Below, in pieces: positions 24,175 to 33,126 of a stretch of DNA of 42,756 nt. Source of the stretch: Pseudomonas palmensis (GTDB taxonomy: Bacteria > Pseudomonadota > Gammaproteobacteria > Pseudomonadales > Pseudomonadaceae); contig NZ_JAFKEC010000051.1 in the NCBI RefSeq assembly GCF_017848315.1, positions 1 to 42,756 of the forward strand. The letters run 5' to 3'. The position numbers were made by a program, and so were the translations under genes. Under the pieces are notes generated by a model. The model worked only from the letters and a program-made list of their open reading frames with translations, did not search any database and was not told where the DNA came from. Position 1 is the first letter of the stretch; the number at the start of each line of letters is the position of its first letter.

Positions 24175-24504
24175 ATGGACATTGATGCAAACGAAGATGA
24201 ACCATCCCTCGGTCCCGGGACCAAAGCGGTTGAAGTACCACTGCCGCCAGATGATGAGTCACCCATCGAAGAACAGATGGACGACGTGGATGCAAACAAC
24301 TCAGTATCCAGTGAGCATCCAGATCCTGGCGGTGCGAACAGTGGATTGGGTATGCCCCGGGATGCTCAACTGAACGAAGGGGCTCAGATACCTGACGACC
24401 CGCCCAAACCTGATGGTCCGGGTTCCAGTCCCGGCCTTGGCAATGACAAGGAAAACCAGCGCTCCCCTGGAGTACCGGCTAGCGACCCTGAATCAGGGGT
24501 ATGA
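24175..24504 (+). CDS. Acidic Pro/Asp-rich hypothetical protein (109 aa)
   Basis: Hydrophilic and low-complexity, rich in Pro, Asp, Gly, Ser and Asn, with no membrane segment, so probably disordered. No family is recognised. The ATG at 24175 follows GGAGAAAGGA, and I prefer it to the in-frame start at 24139. Its last four codons overlap the 3' end of the GGDEF/EAL gene on the other strand (12 bases, tail to tail), so neither gene can have a separate terminator between them. Confidence 0.7.
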   Translation: MDIDANEDEPSLGPGTKAVEVPLPPDDESPIEEQMDDVDANNSVSSEHPDPGGANSGLGMPRDAQLNEGAQIPDDPPKPDGPGSSPGLGNDKENQRSPGVPASDPESGV

Positions 24505-27042
24505 TAACTGCTCTCTCATCATCCCTATCAGCGCTTCGTTTTCCAGCGGTTTGCTGAGCAGGAAACCTTGCACTTCATGGCATTGGTCATCGCTAAGGAG
24601 GGCCAGTTGCTCAGCGGTCTCGACACCTTCGGCAGTTACCGTCATACCCATTGCGTTGCCAAGATTGATGATGGCCTGGACCACGCTACGGTCACTGCCG
24701 CTCTTGCCCAGATGCTGGACGAAGCGCTTGTCGATCTTGATGCTGTCGAACGGGTAGGTACGTAGGTAACCCAGAGAGGAGTAACCGGTCCCGAAGTCGT
24801 CCATGTTCAGGCGCACGCCTAGCTCCTTCAGTGCCTGCATGGTATGCAGAGCGCCTTCAACGTCGTTGAGCATGACGTTTTCAGTAATTTCCAGTTCCAG
24901 GCGATGGGCCGGCAGGCCGGTGGTGCGCAATGCGTCTCCGACGTCGCGAACGACATCGCTGCGGCTGAACTGGGCCGGCGACATGTTTACCGACACCATC
25001 ACTGCCTGCGGCCAGCCGCGGGCTTTATCGCAGGCTTCCTGCAACACCCAGTTGCCAAGCAACACGATCAGGTCTGACTCTTCGGCCAGCGGGATGAACC
25101 GATCCGGGCGCAGCAGACCCAGGCGTGGGTGTTGCCACCTCACGAGGGCCTCAGCCGAGGCGAGCGAGACCCCGTCGACCTTGAAGCGCGGCTGGAAATG
25201 CAGCACAAGCTCGCCACGTGGTATGCCGTCGCGTAGTTCGCTTTCCAGCACACGCTTGTCCATCAATGCTGCATTCAGTTGCGCCGAAAAAAAGCGCCAG
25301 GTGTTTTTGCCCGCCTGCTTGGCGCTGTAAAGGGCCACGTCAGCGTAGCGGATCAAATCGGTTGGCGTACCGGGATACTCGGCCGACATCACGACACCAA
25401 GACTCACACCCACTTGAACACTATGCCCCTCGACTTGCATGGGTCGCCTGATTGCTTCGATCAAGCGGATGCAGAATCGGTCCATGTCCTTGTGATCCCC
25501 TGGCCGTGTCACTACGACGATGAACTCGTCGCCTCCCAGGCGGGCGACAAGGTCACTCTCGCGAGTAACCTGACTTAGGCGGCCGGCCACCTCGAGCAAC
25601 ACCGCATCGCCGGCCGGATGCCCCAGGCTGTCGTTGATCGGCTTGAAATTATCAAGATCCAGTATCAGCAGTGCTACCTGGAGGGGGCCAGTGCCGGTAA
25701 TGGTTTGTTCGAGGAACCGGAACAGCTTGTTGCGATTCGGCAGCCCGGTAAGGGCGTCGTGCAAGGAGAGGTGCTGAATGTGGGCATGTGCGGCTACTTC
25801 GTCGGTGATGTCGCTGCAAGTGCCACGAAATCCGGTACAGACGCTCTGATCCACGATTGCGCGGGAAGCGATTGTGCAAATACGCTGTTGGCCAAGATGA
25901 TCCTGGTACTGGCAGCGTAGGGTACCGGAAGAGCCTGTCGCAGCCAGACTATGAAGCCAGGTCTGGAGATGGCTGGTATCACACGACAGCAGCTCGGTAA
26001 TCGGGCGCTGTCGCCATACGTCGACAGGATGCCCGGTCAGTTCGCTAAACCGGTCCGACAGGTAGGTTAGTCTCAGGAGCACATCGGTTTCCCAGATCCA
26101 GTCCGACGCGGCTTCGGCCACGGCCTTGAAGCGTTCTTCACTCGATTGCAGGGCAGCTCTGGAGATCTCAAGCGCACGGTGGCTACGATCGATCCTGGTG
26201 CTGGCCCGCATCGCATAGCGTGCAAACAAGGCAATGGTCAGCGCAATCAGGAGCACAGCGATAGCGAGGGGCGTGATGACTGTCTTGATCAATTGGGAAC
26301 CAGGCTGCGGTAAATCCCAGGTAAGGGCGCGACCGATGCCTTCGAGTGCAAGAGCACCGCGCCCTTTACGCTGCTCGGTCGAATCGCTTACAGCCACGCC
26401 GGACAACCCCGCCGACTTGCCCAGTTCCCACAGCAGCTTAGGCGAAAGAACACGAATGAATACCATCACCGCCGTAGGTTCCGGCAGGTGGTGGGGTTGG
26501 GCCTGTGGACGTATCAGTGCAGCGCTGTACAACGATGGCAGGCCACGAAACATGATGTATCCCGAAGTCGCCTGGTCATGCTGCGCGGCTTGGCGAGCAA
26601 GGTGCAAGATCTTGCCAGTACTGTCGGTTAGCTGCTCAAGCCCCCGCTCGCTGAGCTGACCTTCCAGCATGGCGTACCGGGTACCGTCATCATCGAGCAC
26701 GTATACCCCCTCGTACCCATCGGAGGTGAAGAGCGTGGCTCCTACATTATCCTCGATGTATGCCCAATGCGCGTCGACCTGTCTCCCCAGGTGATCGTAG
26801 GCGGCCTGCCAATCGGCGTGGGTCAGCAGAAACGTCCTGTCGTTCCTCTGCAGTTGGTTGATGGCCGAATCAGCATGGAAACGGCTTTGCTCCATTTGTT
26901 GAACATCGAGCGCCTCGGCGAGGCGGTAGAGGGAAAACAGCCCCAGCAACAGGGCTAACAACAAGATCAGGGAGAACACCAGGATGAGTTGCCCCACCAC
27001 ATGACTACGGGTCGACATTTCATTGTCAGCAAGCACGTCCAT
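24493..27042 (-). CDS. Membrane GGDEF-EAL protein with CHASE4-like and PAS domains
   Basis: About 849 residues. A membrane helix near the N-terminus (LILVFSLILLLALLLGLFSL) is followed by a periplasmic CHASE4-like sensor (about 40-230), a second helix (ITPLAIAVLLIALTIALFA), a PAS domain (FKAVAEAASDWIWE, then RFSELTGHP), GGDEF and EAL. The active motif GGDEF is intact, with an inhibitory-site RESD five residues before it. The EAL domain keeps EALVRWQHP and the DDFGTGYSSLGYL loop, so both c-di-GMP synthesis and breakdown are possible. The start is uncertain: ATG 27042 (MDVLADNE) is used here, but ATG 27186 overlaps the chrA stop as ATGA and would add 48 residues. It is probably co-transcribed with chrBA. 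Confidence 0.86.
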   Translation of the reverse strand: MDVLADNEMSTRSHVVGQLILVFSLILLLALLLGLFSLYRLAEALDVQQMEQSRFHADSAINQLQRNDRTFLLTHADWQAAYDHLGRQVDAHWAYIEDNVGATLFTSDGYEGVYVLDDDGTRYAMLEGQLSERGLEQLTDSTGKILHLARQAAQHDQATSGYIMFRGLPSLYSAALIRPQAQPHHLPEPTAVMVFIRVLSPKLLWELGKSAGLSGVAVSDSTEQRKGRGALALEGIGRALTWDLPQPGSQLIKTVITPLAIAVLLIALTIALFARYAMRASTRIDRSHRALEISRAALQSSEERFKAVAEAASDWIWETDVLLRLTYLSDRFSELTGHPVDVWRQRPITELLSCDTSHLQTWLHSLAATGSSGTLRCQYQDHLGQQRICTIASRAIVDQSVCTGFRGTCSDITDEVAAHAHIQHLSLHDALTGLPNRNKLFRFLEQTITGTGPLQVALLILDLDNFKPINDSLGHPAGDAVLLEVAGRLSQVTRESDLVARLGGDEFIVVVTRPGDHKDMDRFCIRLIEAIRRPMQVEGHSVQVGVSLGVVMSAEYPGTPTDLIRYADVALYSAKQAGKNTWRFFSAQLNAALMDKRVLESELRDGIPRGELVLHFQPRFKVDGVSLASAEALVRWQHPRLGLLRPDRFIPLAEESDLIVLLGNWVLQEACDKARGWPQAVMVSVNMSPAQFSRSDVVRDVGDALRTTGLPAHRLELEITENVMLNDVEGALHTMQALKELGVRLNMDDFGTGYSSLGYLRTYPFDSIKIDKRFVQHLGKSGSDRSVVQAIINLGNAMGMTVTAEGVETAEQLALLSDDQCHEVQGFLLSKPLENEALIGMMREQLSYP

Positions 27043-27182
27043 TGGTTCACCGTCGCGGTCGAGGTCTCCAAGGGTTGACCGGGGAGCCGGCTTGGAGGTC
27101 AATGGCGCTGACGACCGGTGGTGGGCGAAAGGCGTGGTTGATCGACCGACACTGGCAGCATTGCTTGGCACATCCACTGGTT

Positions 27183-28553
27183 TCATGCCCGCCACAGGTG
27201 AACTGCCAGGCCGGCCAGGGCGCAAGCGAACAGCACTTCGATCACGCCCCGCTTGAAGCGGAACAAAGCAATCGCAGCTGCAGCCGCAATAGCCGCGCAT
27301 GGCCAGTCAAGCGCTCCACCAAAGCCTTTCGGCCAGAGCACGTGGTAGCCGAAGAACAGGGCGAGGTTCAGGATCACGCCCACTACTGCGGCCGTGATCC
27401 CTGTCAGCGGTGCGGTAAATTTGATCGCGTTGTGGGTCGACTCTACCAATGGCCCACCGATGAGAATGAACAAGAAAGACGGCAAAAAGGTGAACCAGGT
27501 GACGAGGCTCGCCGCGACGGCGCCAGCAAGGAATGGGTGTTCGCTCCCGAACATCGGATTGACGTAGCCACCGACGAAGCCGACGAAGGCGACCACCATG
27601 ATCAGTGGCCCCGGTGTGGTTTCTCCCAAGGCGAGACCATCGATCATCTGGGTGGGTGTCAGCCACCCGTAGTGCCCTACAGCGCCTTGGTAGACATAGG
27701 GCAATACCGCATATGCACCGCCAAAAGTCATCAGTGCGGCCTTCGTGAAGAACCAGCCCATCTGCGTCAGGGTGCCGTCCCAGCCAAACGACAGTGACAG
27801 AAGTCCCAGGGGCAGGACCCAGAGCCCAGCACCTATCAGCAGCAGGCATACCAGATGCCTCAAGCTGAAACGGGCATGTTCGGGTGTTGGGGTATCGTCA
27901 TCGATCAGGGCAGGGCCATAGCTGTTCTTCGCGCCCCCATGACCGCCACCGATCACGAATTTGCCTGGGGCGAAGCGACCACCCACGTAGCCGATGATGG
28001 CAGCCACCAGCACGATCAGCGGGAACGGCACGTTGAGGGCGAAGATCGCCACGAACGAGGCGCCGGCCATGGCCCACAGCCAAGCATTCTTCAGGGCTCG
28101 CGAGCCAATCCGGTGGGCTGCGTGGAGGACAATCGCCGTCACCGCCGGCTTGATGCCATAGAAAATCCCTGCGACTACCGGTACTTCGCCAAAAGCGACG
28201 TAGACCCACGACAAACCGATCAGGATGAACAGCGAAGGTAGCACGAACAACGCGCCGGCAATTACCCCGCCCCATGTGCGGTGCATCAGCCAGCCGATGT
28301 AAGTGGCCAGCTGCTGAGCTTCAGGGCCAGGCAGCAACATGCAGTAGTTCAGCGCGTGCAGAAACCGCTTCTCGCTGATCCACCGCCGGCGCTCAACCAG
28401 CTCCTGGTGCATGATCGAGATCTGCCCGGCGGGCCCGCCAAAACTGATGAAGCCCAATTTGAGCCAGAACAGGAAGGCTTCATAGAGGCTAATCGGCTGC
28501 AGAGTCGCTTGCGATGGCGGCTGCTTGCTCACTGCAGAGGTGGTCTCAGCCAT
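27183..28553 (-). CDS. chrA: Chromate transporter ChrA
   Basis: A 456-residue inner-membrane protein with two homologous halves, as in the long-chain CHR family. The first half has the signature FISFGGPAGQISIMHQELV and the second has LMTFGGAYAVLPYVYQ. It exports chromate. The ATG at 28553 lies inside the end of chrB (eight-base overlap), so the pair is co-translated. The stop overlaps a possible start of the GGDEF/EAL gene. Confidence 0.92.
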   Translation of the reverse strand: MAETTSAVSKQPPSQATLQPISLYEAFLFWLKLGFISFGGPAGQISIMHQELVERRRWISEKRFLHALNYCMLLPGPEAQQLATYIGWLMHRTWGGVIAGALFVLPSLFILIGLSWVYVAFGEVPVVAGIFYGIKPAVTAIVLHAAHRIGSRALKNAWLWAMAGASFVAIFALNVPFPLIVLVAAIIGYVGGRFAPGKFVIGGGHGGAKNSYGPALIDDDTPTPEHARFSLRHLVCLLLIGAGLWVLPLGLLSLSFGWDGTLTQMGWFFTKAALMTFGGAYAVLPYVYQGAVGHYGWLTPTQMIDGLALGETTPGPLIMVVAFVGFVGGYVNPMFGSEHPFLAGAVAASLVTWFTFLPSFLFILIGGPLVESTHNAIKFTAPLTGITAAVVGVILNLALFFGYHVLWPKGFGGALDWPCAAIAAAAAIALFRFKRGVIEVLFACALAGLAVHLWRA

Positions 28554-29487
28554 TTGGGGTTTCCTCAATCGCGAAAGCCGTCAGCAGGCCATCAAAGATG
28601 CCTCCGGCGACCATCATCAGTTGATCGTCATCGCCAATGCTCTCTCTCAGGCCGGCGAGGACACGCTCGATACCGGGTGCTTCGGAAGGTTGGTATCCCC
28701 CAACATCCAGGTAGTGGATAACACCTGCCAGGCGTGCCAAGCCTGGCTGCTGAACGGCAAAGCTCTCAATGAGGGTTTCGAAGGAAACACGGTGGCCGAC
28801 GTGGCTGAACATGGCCCCATCAAAATCGAAGCCGAGCGCATCGCTTGGGCAGTCACCTGGACTGTCCAGCCAAATGAATCGGGCGTCGGGATCGATGAAG
28901 CGACGGATCAGCCAGGCACATGCCAACCGGTCTACCCATGGGCGCTTTCGCGTTGCCCATCGGCGACCTTGGTATTCGCTGCGTTCCAGCTGGCTGATGG
29001 CCTCATCGTGTGCCCTCGGCTCATCGGGGGACAGTGCACGGCTAATCGAGGTCTCAAGCGCCTGCAGGGCCAAATCGGCTTGTGCCTTGAGCACGCCTGG
29101 GAAGAAGTCGATCGCCGCCAACTGGCCGAAAGCCTTCCTGAGCTTGCGCACCTGCCGGGCTATCTGCAGTGCATTATCCGGGGACAGGTCAGCCCGCCAG
29201 CCTGCAATTTCCTCCAGCAGCTTTTCGTACTCATCGCTTCTGTCGAATAGCCCGCTGAAACGCTCCTCGCGCTCAGACAGCGACAGCAGAAATGCCGTGC
29301 CGTTGATGGCCAGCACATCTCGCTGCACGGCTTGAAACGCTTCACGGCCCACGCTTTTTTCAGGCAGCAGGTATACGCCATCCCGTAAAACTGCCGCACC
29401 AGAGGCCTTCAGGGTTCTCCAAGCGCGCATTCGCTCGGTAGCGTTCGCCGTGGGCAAACCAAGGATCAAAAGCGACCAATCAAGCAT
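28546..29487 (-). CDS. chrB: Chromate resistance regulator ChrB
   Basis: A 313-residue protein. The N-terminal half (LLILGLPTANATERMRAWRT, then LRDGVYLLP) and the C-terminal domain (RPWVDRLACAWLIRRFIDPD, then CPSDALGFDFDGAMFSHVG) match ChrB proteins, which in other bacteria act as chromate-responsive regulators of chrA. It starts the chrB-chrA unit. The AT-rich leader contains a near-palindrome at 29507-29524 that could be the operator. Confidence 0.9.
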   Translation of the reverse strand: MLDWSLLILGLPTANATERMRAWRTLKASGAAVLRDGVYLLPEKSVGREAFQAVQRDVLAINGTAFLLSLSEREERFSGLFDRSDEYEKLLEEIAGWRADLSPDNALQIARQVRKLRKAFGQLAAIDFFPGVLKAQADLALQALETSISRALSPDEPRAHDEAISQLERSEYQGRRWATRKRPWVDRLACAWLIRRFIDPDARFIWLDSPGDCPSDALGFDFDGAMFSHVGHRVSFETLIESFAVQQPGLARLAGVIHYLDVGGYQPSEAPGIERVLAGLRESIGDDDQLMMVAGGIFDGLLTAFAIEETPNG

Positions 29488-29506
29488 GTAGAGATCTCAA
29501 CATAAA

Positions 29507-29524
29507 ATGTTTATCTATTTACAT
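29507..29524. promoter_or_regulatory. Candidate operator upstream of chrB
   Basis: ATGTTTATCTATTTACAT has ATGT-nn-AT arms matching AT-nn-ACAT, in an AT-rich patch 20 bases before the chrB ATG. The arms extend to CATAA/TTATG with a two-base bulge. It could bind ChrB, which is inference. Confidence 0.38.
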
Positions 29525-29525
29525 T

Positions 29526-29690
29526 ATGCAAGACCCACAGAAAAGCAATCCAACACAGGCGGAAGTGGCGTTGGTCAATATCTTCATGAATGCGCGTGAC
29601 GCGCTCATCGGCCGCAAGCGCCCGCACGTGTTCATTGCTTGCGCGCAGGGTGAGGCAAGTTCTCGATGGCCCGACCGGCGTGGGGTGAGG
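29526..29690 (+). pseudogene. Remnant of a histidine kinase ATPase domain
   Basis: The frame contains QAEVALVNIFMNARDAL, which matches the N-box of sensor kinase HATPase domains (ALLNLxxNARDAM), followed by a few residues that still fit (HVFIACAQGE). The rest of such a kinase is absent on both sides, and the downstream frame looks random. I read it as a decayed fragment, not a functional gene. Its ATG falls by chance in the chrB leader. The remaining gap to 29870 holds nothing else that I can recognise. Confidence 0.4.
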
Positions 29691-29870
29691 TTGCGAGGCT
29701 GTCCTGCCTCTGGGCTTGACAGTCTAAGCGTGTTTGCAACGCCCGTAGCAACGTTGATTAGCGCCACTGATCCGGCTCAAGACGTGACGCATTGAACACT
29801 CAAACCTGAGTGAACGCCTGAACAGGGTAGGGCAACTTTTCTGTCGCCCCTCACTTTCAGGGAGTTCAAC

Positions 29871-31010
29871 ATGAAAGCAATCGTGTACAACGGCCCACGT
29901 GACGTAGCGGTCAAGGATGTGCCGGACGCAAAAATCGAAAAGCCTACGGATGTGCTGGTACGCATCACGACGACCAACATCTGCGGTTCTGATTTGCACA
30001 TGTACGAAGGCCGCACCTCATTTGAAGCCGGGAGAGTGTTTGGCCACGAAAATCTCGGTGAGGTCATCGAGGTTGGGGCAGGGGTCGACCGGGTCAAGGT
30101 CGGTGATCGGGTCTGCCTACCTTTCAATATCGGCTGTGGGTTCTGTGAGAACTGTGAAAAAGGCCTCACTGGGTTTTGCCTTACAGCGAACCCTGGTGCT
30201 GCGGGCGCCGCTTACGGTTTTGCCGACATGGGCCCTTATCAGGGCGGGCAGGCTGAGCTGCTGCGTGTGCCTTATGCGGACTTCAACTGCTTGATACTGC
30301 CGGAGGACGCCCAGGAGCGTGAAGACGACTACGTCATGCTCTCGGATATTTTTCCCACCGGTTGGCATGCAACAGAACTGGCCGGCCTGCTTCCGGGTGA
30401 GAGCATTGCGATTTACGGCGCGGGGCCTGTCGGCCTGATGGCGGCCCATTCGGCAATCATCAAAGGCGCGTCTCAGGTGTTCGTCATCGACAACCAACCG
30501 GATCGGCTGCAACTTGCCGCGCAGCTGGGGGCAACCCCAATCAATGCAGTCGAGCAAAAAGCAGTCGAAGAGATCATGAACCTTACCCACGGCAAAGGCA
30601 CCGACCGGGGCTGTGAGTGCGTGGGCTACCAGTGCTGCGACAAGCATGGCCATGAAGCGAACTACCTCACCATGAACAACCTGGTCGCTTCCACCAAGGC
30701 TACCGGTGGCATTGGCGTAGTAGGCGTGTTCGTGCCTGAAGACCCTGGTGCGAAGAACGACTTGGCGAAAGAGGGCAAGATGGCCTTCGATTTCGGTGCG
30801 TTCTGGTTCAAGGGCCAGCAGATCCGCACAGGTCAGGCGAACGTGAAGGCCTACAACCGTCGTCTTGCAGAGCTCATCCAGCATGGGCGTGCCAAGCCTT
30901 CCCAGATTATCTCTCATCGTTTGAAGCTTGCTGAAGGCCCAGATGCCTACAAGCACTTCGATGCGCGGGATGATGGCTGGACGAAAGTGGTGCTCAAGCC
31001 TGCGGCGTGA
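29871..31010 (+). CDS. fdhA: Glutathione-independent formaldehyde dehydrogenase-like zinc enzyme
   Basis: A 379-residue medium-chain dehydrogenase. Catalytic zinc ligands are in NICGSDLH (Cys38) and FGHENLG (His59, Glu60). The structural-zinc cysteines are in GCGFCENCEKGLTGFC, and the NAD-binding motif is YGAGPVGLMAAHSA. The insertions KGTDRGCECVGYQC and KEGKMAFDFGAFWFKGQ are typical of the Pseudomonas formaldehyde dehydrogenase (dismutase) type with tightly bound NAD. The length is normal (about 380-400). The ATG at 29871 follows CAGGGAG. A weak GAACAG-N18-TCGCC lies 23 bases upstream. Confidence 0.88.
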   Translation: MKAIVYNGPRDVAVKDVPDAKIEKPTDVLVRITTTNICGSDLHMYEGRTSFEAGRVFGHENLGEVIEVGAGVDRVKVGDRVCLPFNIGCGFCENCEKGLTGFCLTANPGAAGAAYGFADMGPYQGGQAELLRVPYADFNCLILPEDAQEREDDYVMLSDIFPTGWHATELAGLLPGESIAIYGAGPVGLMAAHSAIIKGASQVFVIDNQPDRLQLAAQLGATPINAVEQKAVEEIMNLTHGKGTDRGCECVGYQCCDKHGHEANYLTMNNLVASTKATGGIGVVGVFVPEDPGAKNDLAKEGKMAFDFGAFWFKGQQIRTGQANVKAYNRRLAELIQHGRAKPSQIISHRLKLAEGPDAYKHFDARDDGWTKVVLKPAA

Positions 31011-31101
31011 TCCGCTCTCACTGCTTCCAAGGACGGAAGTTTGGTGAGAAGGGCAACCTGCATGTATTAGAAGCAACCCTCACCGGCTTGTCAGTGCGTT
31101 A

Positions 31102-31173
31102 TCACCCGGCAATTTCCAGTTGTGTGTTCTTCCGCCATCCTCGCAGATTCATGGCGCAAGCGAGACGGTTCAA
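31102..31173 (-). pseudogene. 3' remnant of the small membrane protein gene
   Basis: On the minus strand this reads LNRLACAMNLRGWRKNTQLE then IAG and a stop, almost the same as the C-terminus of the 82-residue membrane protein at 13299-13547 (CAMNLRGWRKNTQLE). Upstream the similarity stops and a TGA appears 12 bases before the matching part. It has no start or ribosome-binding site. It is a leftover of a second gene copy, lying 18 bases past the stop of the GH15 gene. Confidence 0.62.
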
Positions 31174-31191
31174 CGCAGATGATGTCTGGCG

Positions 31192-33006
31192 TCATCGTTC
31201 AGGATGGCAGCCCCCGATAGCCATTGCAGCCTTGAGGGCTGCCAGGTGAGTCAGGCCCTGCGGAAGGTTGCCCAGATATTGCCCAGTCTGCGCATCGATC
31301 ATCTCCGAGTAGATGCCTACCCCGTGTGATAGCCCTTTCAAAGCATCTGCATAGGCGGCTACGGCGCGATCCTGGTTACCCAGAATGGCCCAGGCTTCGA
31401 TCAACCAGAATGTGCAGGCCAGGAAGCAACCTTCCTCTTCCTCTGCATCGGTGTAGCGATAATGGAAAGCTCCGGCCCTAAGATCATGATCAATGGCTTC
31501 CAGTGTGCTGCCCATACGTTCTTTACTGGGGTAACCGAACCTGACAGCCAGTGCCAGTGAAGCGTCAAGTCGGTCGCTGTCTGGATAGAACAGGTACGCC
31601 TGGCGTTCTTCGCTCCAGCAGTGCGCCTCGATCCATGCCTGGATGCGCTGCCGCTCGCGATCCCAGCGTTCCCGGCAGGTGGTGGGAAGGTGGCCACCAT
31701 CTGCCAGTTCGATGGCCCGGCTCAAGGCTTGCCAGCAACTGATCTTGGACATCGTGTAGTGCTGCTTTTCCGGTAACTCCCAGATACCGGCGTCCTGCTG
31801 ACGCCAACAGTCGGCGCATTGGTCGGCAAGGTCTGAGAGGAGCATTGCGCTCGGAGAATCAAGAATGTTGCCGCTGTCGATGAAGCAGCGCGCTGTTTCG
31901 AAGATATCGCCGAAGACGCCGTGTTGGAGTTGGTCGCGGGCATCATTGCCGACGACTGGCGGGGAGTTCTTGTAGCCAGGCAGATCGACGGGGCGCACGC
32001 AATCACCGATAGCACCGTCCAGGGTATAAAACACCCGTGGCCCATGTTCATCCAACCGGCGCAGTAGCCAAGTGAACGCAGCTTTGGCTTCCGGCTGCGC
32101 GCCGATACCCAGAAACGCTTCGATGGTGTAGCCGGCATCGCGTATCCAGGCGAAGCGGTAATCGTAGTTCTTGCTGCCGCCAATCCGTTCGGGAAGGGAT
32201 GAGGTCGCTGCCGCCATGATCGACCCACTTGGAGAGGACAGCAGAAGCTTGAGGGCCAGCGTATTGCGGACTACTTGGGTCTGGTACGGGCCGTCATAGA
32301 CCAACCCCTTCGACCATTGGCACCACTCCCGATGCGAGCCGTCGATGCGTTCATCGATCAGGGCCAATGGGGGTACCACCAAGGGCTCATCTCGTCCTGC
32401 GATGATTGCGACCACTGAGCGTTGTCCTGCTGCAAGGCTAAGGACAGCACGGACGCCCATGTCGTCTTTGCGTTCGATGTGCACATGATGGTCGTGCAGG
32501 AACATGCCGAGTATTCGGCCCGCATGAAAAACGCAGGCATTGTCATTCGGCGCCACGTAGGGGCTTACCGTGTCGGCCTGGGTTCCGAAGTCGATAGCTA
32601 TCACGAAATCGACTTTACCCTCGATACCTTCGATGCGTCTGGCAAGTTCGGCCCAAGGCAGGCGTCCAGCAGGGCCACTGTTCAAGGATTCCGTCAGCCG
32701 GGCACGACCCTGACGGGTAATGAAAATTGTCTCAAGGACGTTGCTGTCTGCCAGGTAGCGGCGCTCAGCAACGAATGGCTCGCTAGGGGTGATGGCAAAG
32801 AAGCCTCCAGTCTGAGGGGCCAGCAACTTGTCGAACAGGGGGGGTGAATCCATGTGCGGCACACACCACCAGTCGATGGAACCGTCCAGTCCAATCAGTG
32901 CCACGGAACGTCCATCCCCGAGCGCACCATACTGCTCCAGGGGCAACCATCCACCCTCATCTCGCTGAGGTTTGCCCTGTTGGACTTCTGCCGGTTCTCT
33001 TTCCAT
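31192..33006 (-). CDS. Glycoside hydrolase family 15 protein (glucoamylase/trehalase-like)
   Basis: A 604-residue GH15 protein. The N-terminal beta domain starts with LEQYGALGDGRSVALIG and DGSIDWWCVP. The (alpha/alpha)6 barrel has NYDYRFAWIRDAGYTIEAFL and, near the end, EEGCFLACTFWLIEAWAILG, which carries the usual catalytic-acid region. Bacterial members cleave alpha-glucosides or trehalose. The sugar here is not known, and trehalose would fit osmotic stress (inference). No signal peptide is present, so it is cytoplasmic. The ATG at 33006 is chosen over an upstream frame start because the family begins there. An ECF-type promoter (GAACCA-N17-TCGGA) lies 31 bases upstream. Confidence 0.9.
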   Translation of the reverse strand: MEREPAEVQQGKPQRDEGGWLPLEQYGALGDGRSVALIGLDGSIDWWCVPHMDSPPLFDKLLAPQTGGFFAITPSEPFVAERRYLADSNVLETIFITRQGRARLTESLNSGPAGRLPWAELARRIEGIEGKVDFVIAIDFGTQADTVSPYVAPNDNACVFHAGRILGMFLHDHHVHIERKDDMGVRAVLSLAAGQRSVVAIIAGRDEPLVVPPLALIDERIDGSHREWCQWSKGLVYDGPYQTQVVRNTLALKLLLSSPSGSIMAAATSSLPERIGGSKNYDYRFAWIRDAGYTIEAFLGIGAQPEAKAAFTWLLRRLDEHGPRVFYTLDGAIGDCVRPVDLPGYKNSPPVVGNDARDQLQHGVFGDIFETARCFIDSGNILDSPSAMLLSDLADQCADCWRQQDAGIWELPEKQHYTMSKISCWQALSRAIELADGGHLPTTCRERWDRERQRIQAWIEAHCWSEERQAYLFYPDSDRLDASLALAVRFGYPSKERMGSTLEAIDHDLRAGAFHYRYTDAEEEEGCFLACTFWLIEAWAILGNQDRAVAAYADALKGLSHGVGIYSEMIDAQTGQYLGNLPQGLTHLAALKAAMAIGGCHPER

Positions 33007-33036
33007 CGGTATGCCTACCAGATCATGTGTTCTGCT

Positions 33037-33064
33037 TCCGACATGGCTACCTGGCGTCTGGTTC
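33037..33064 (-). promoter_or_regulatory. ECF-type promoter for the GH15 gene
   Basis: Minus strand GAACCA, a 17-base spacer, then TCGGA, 31 bases before the ATG at 33006. Confidence 0.5.
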
Positions 33065-33126
33065 GTCTGAATTGAGTACTGAGCAATCGGGGGCAATTCG
33101 GGATGAGCGAGGAGCGGCCCCGTGCC

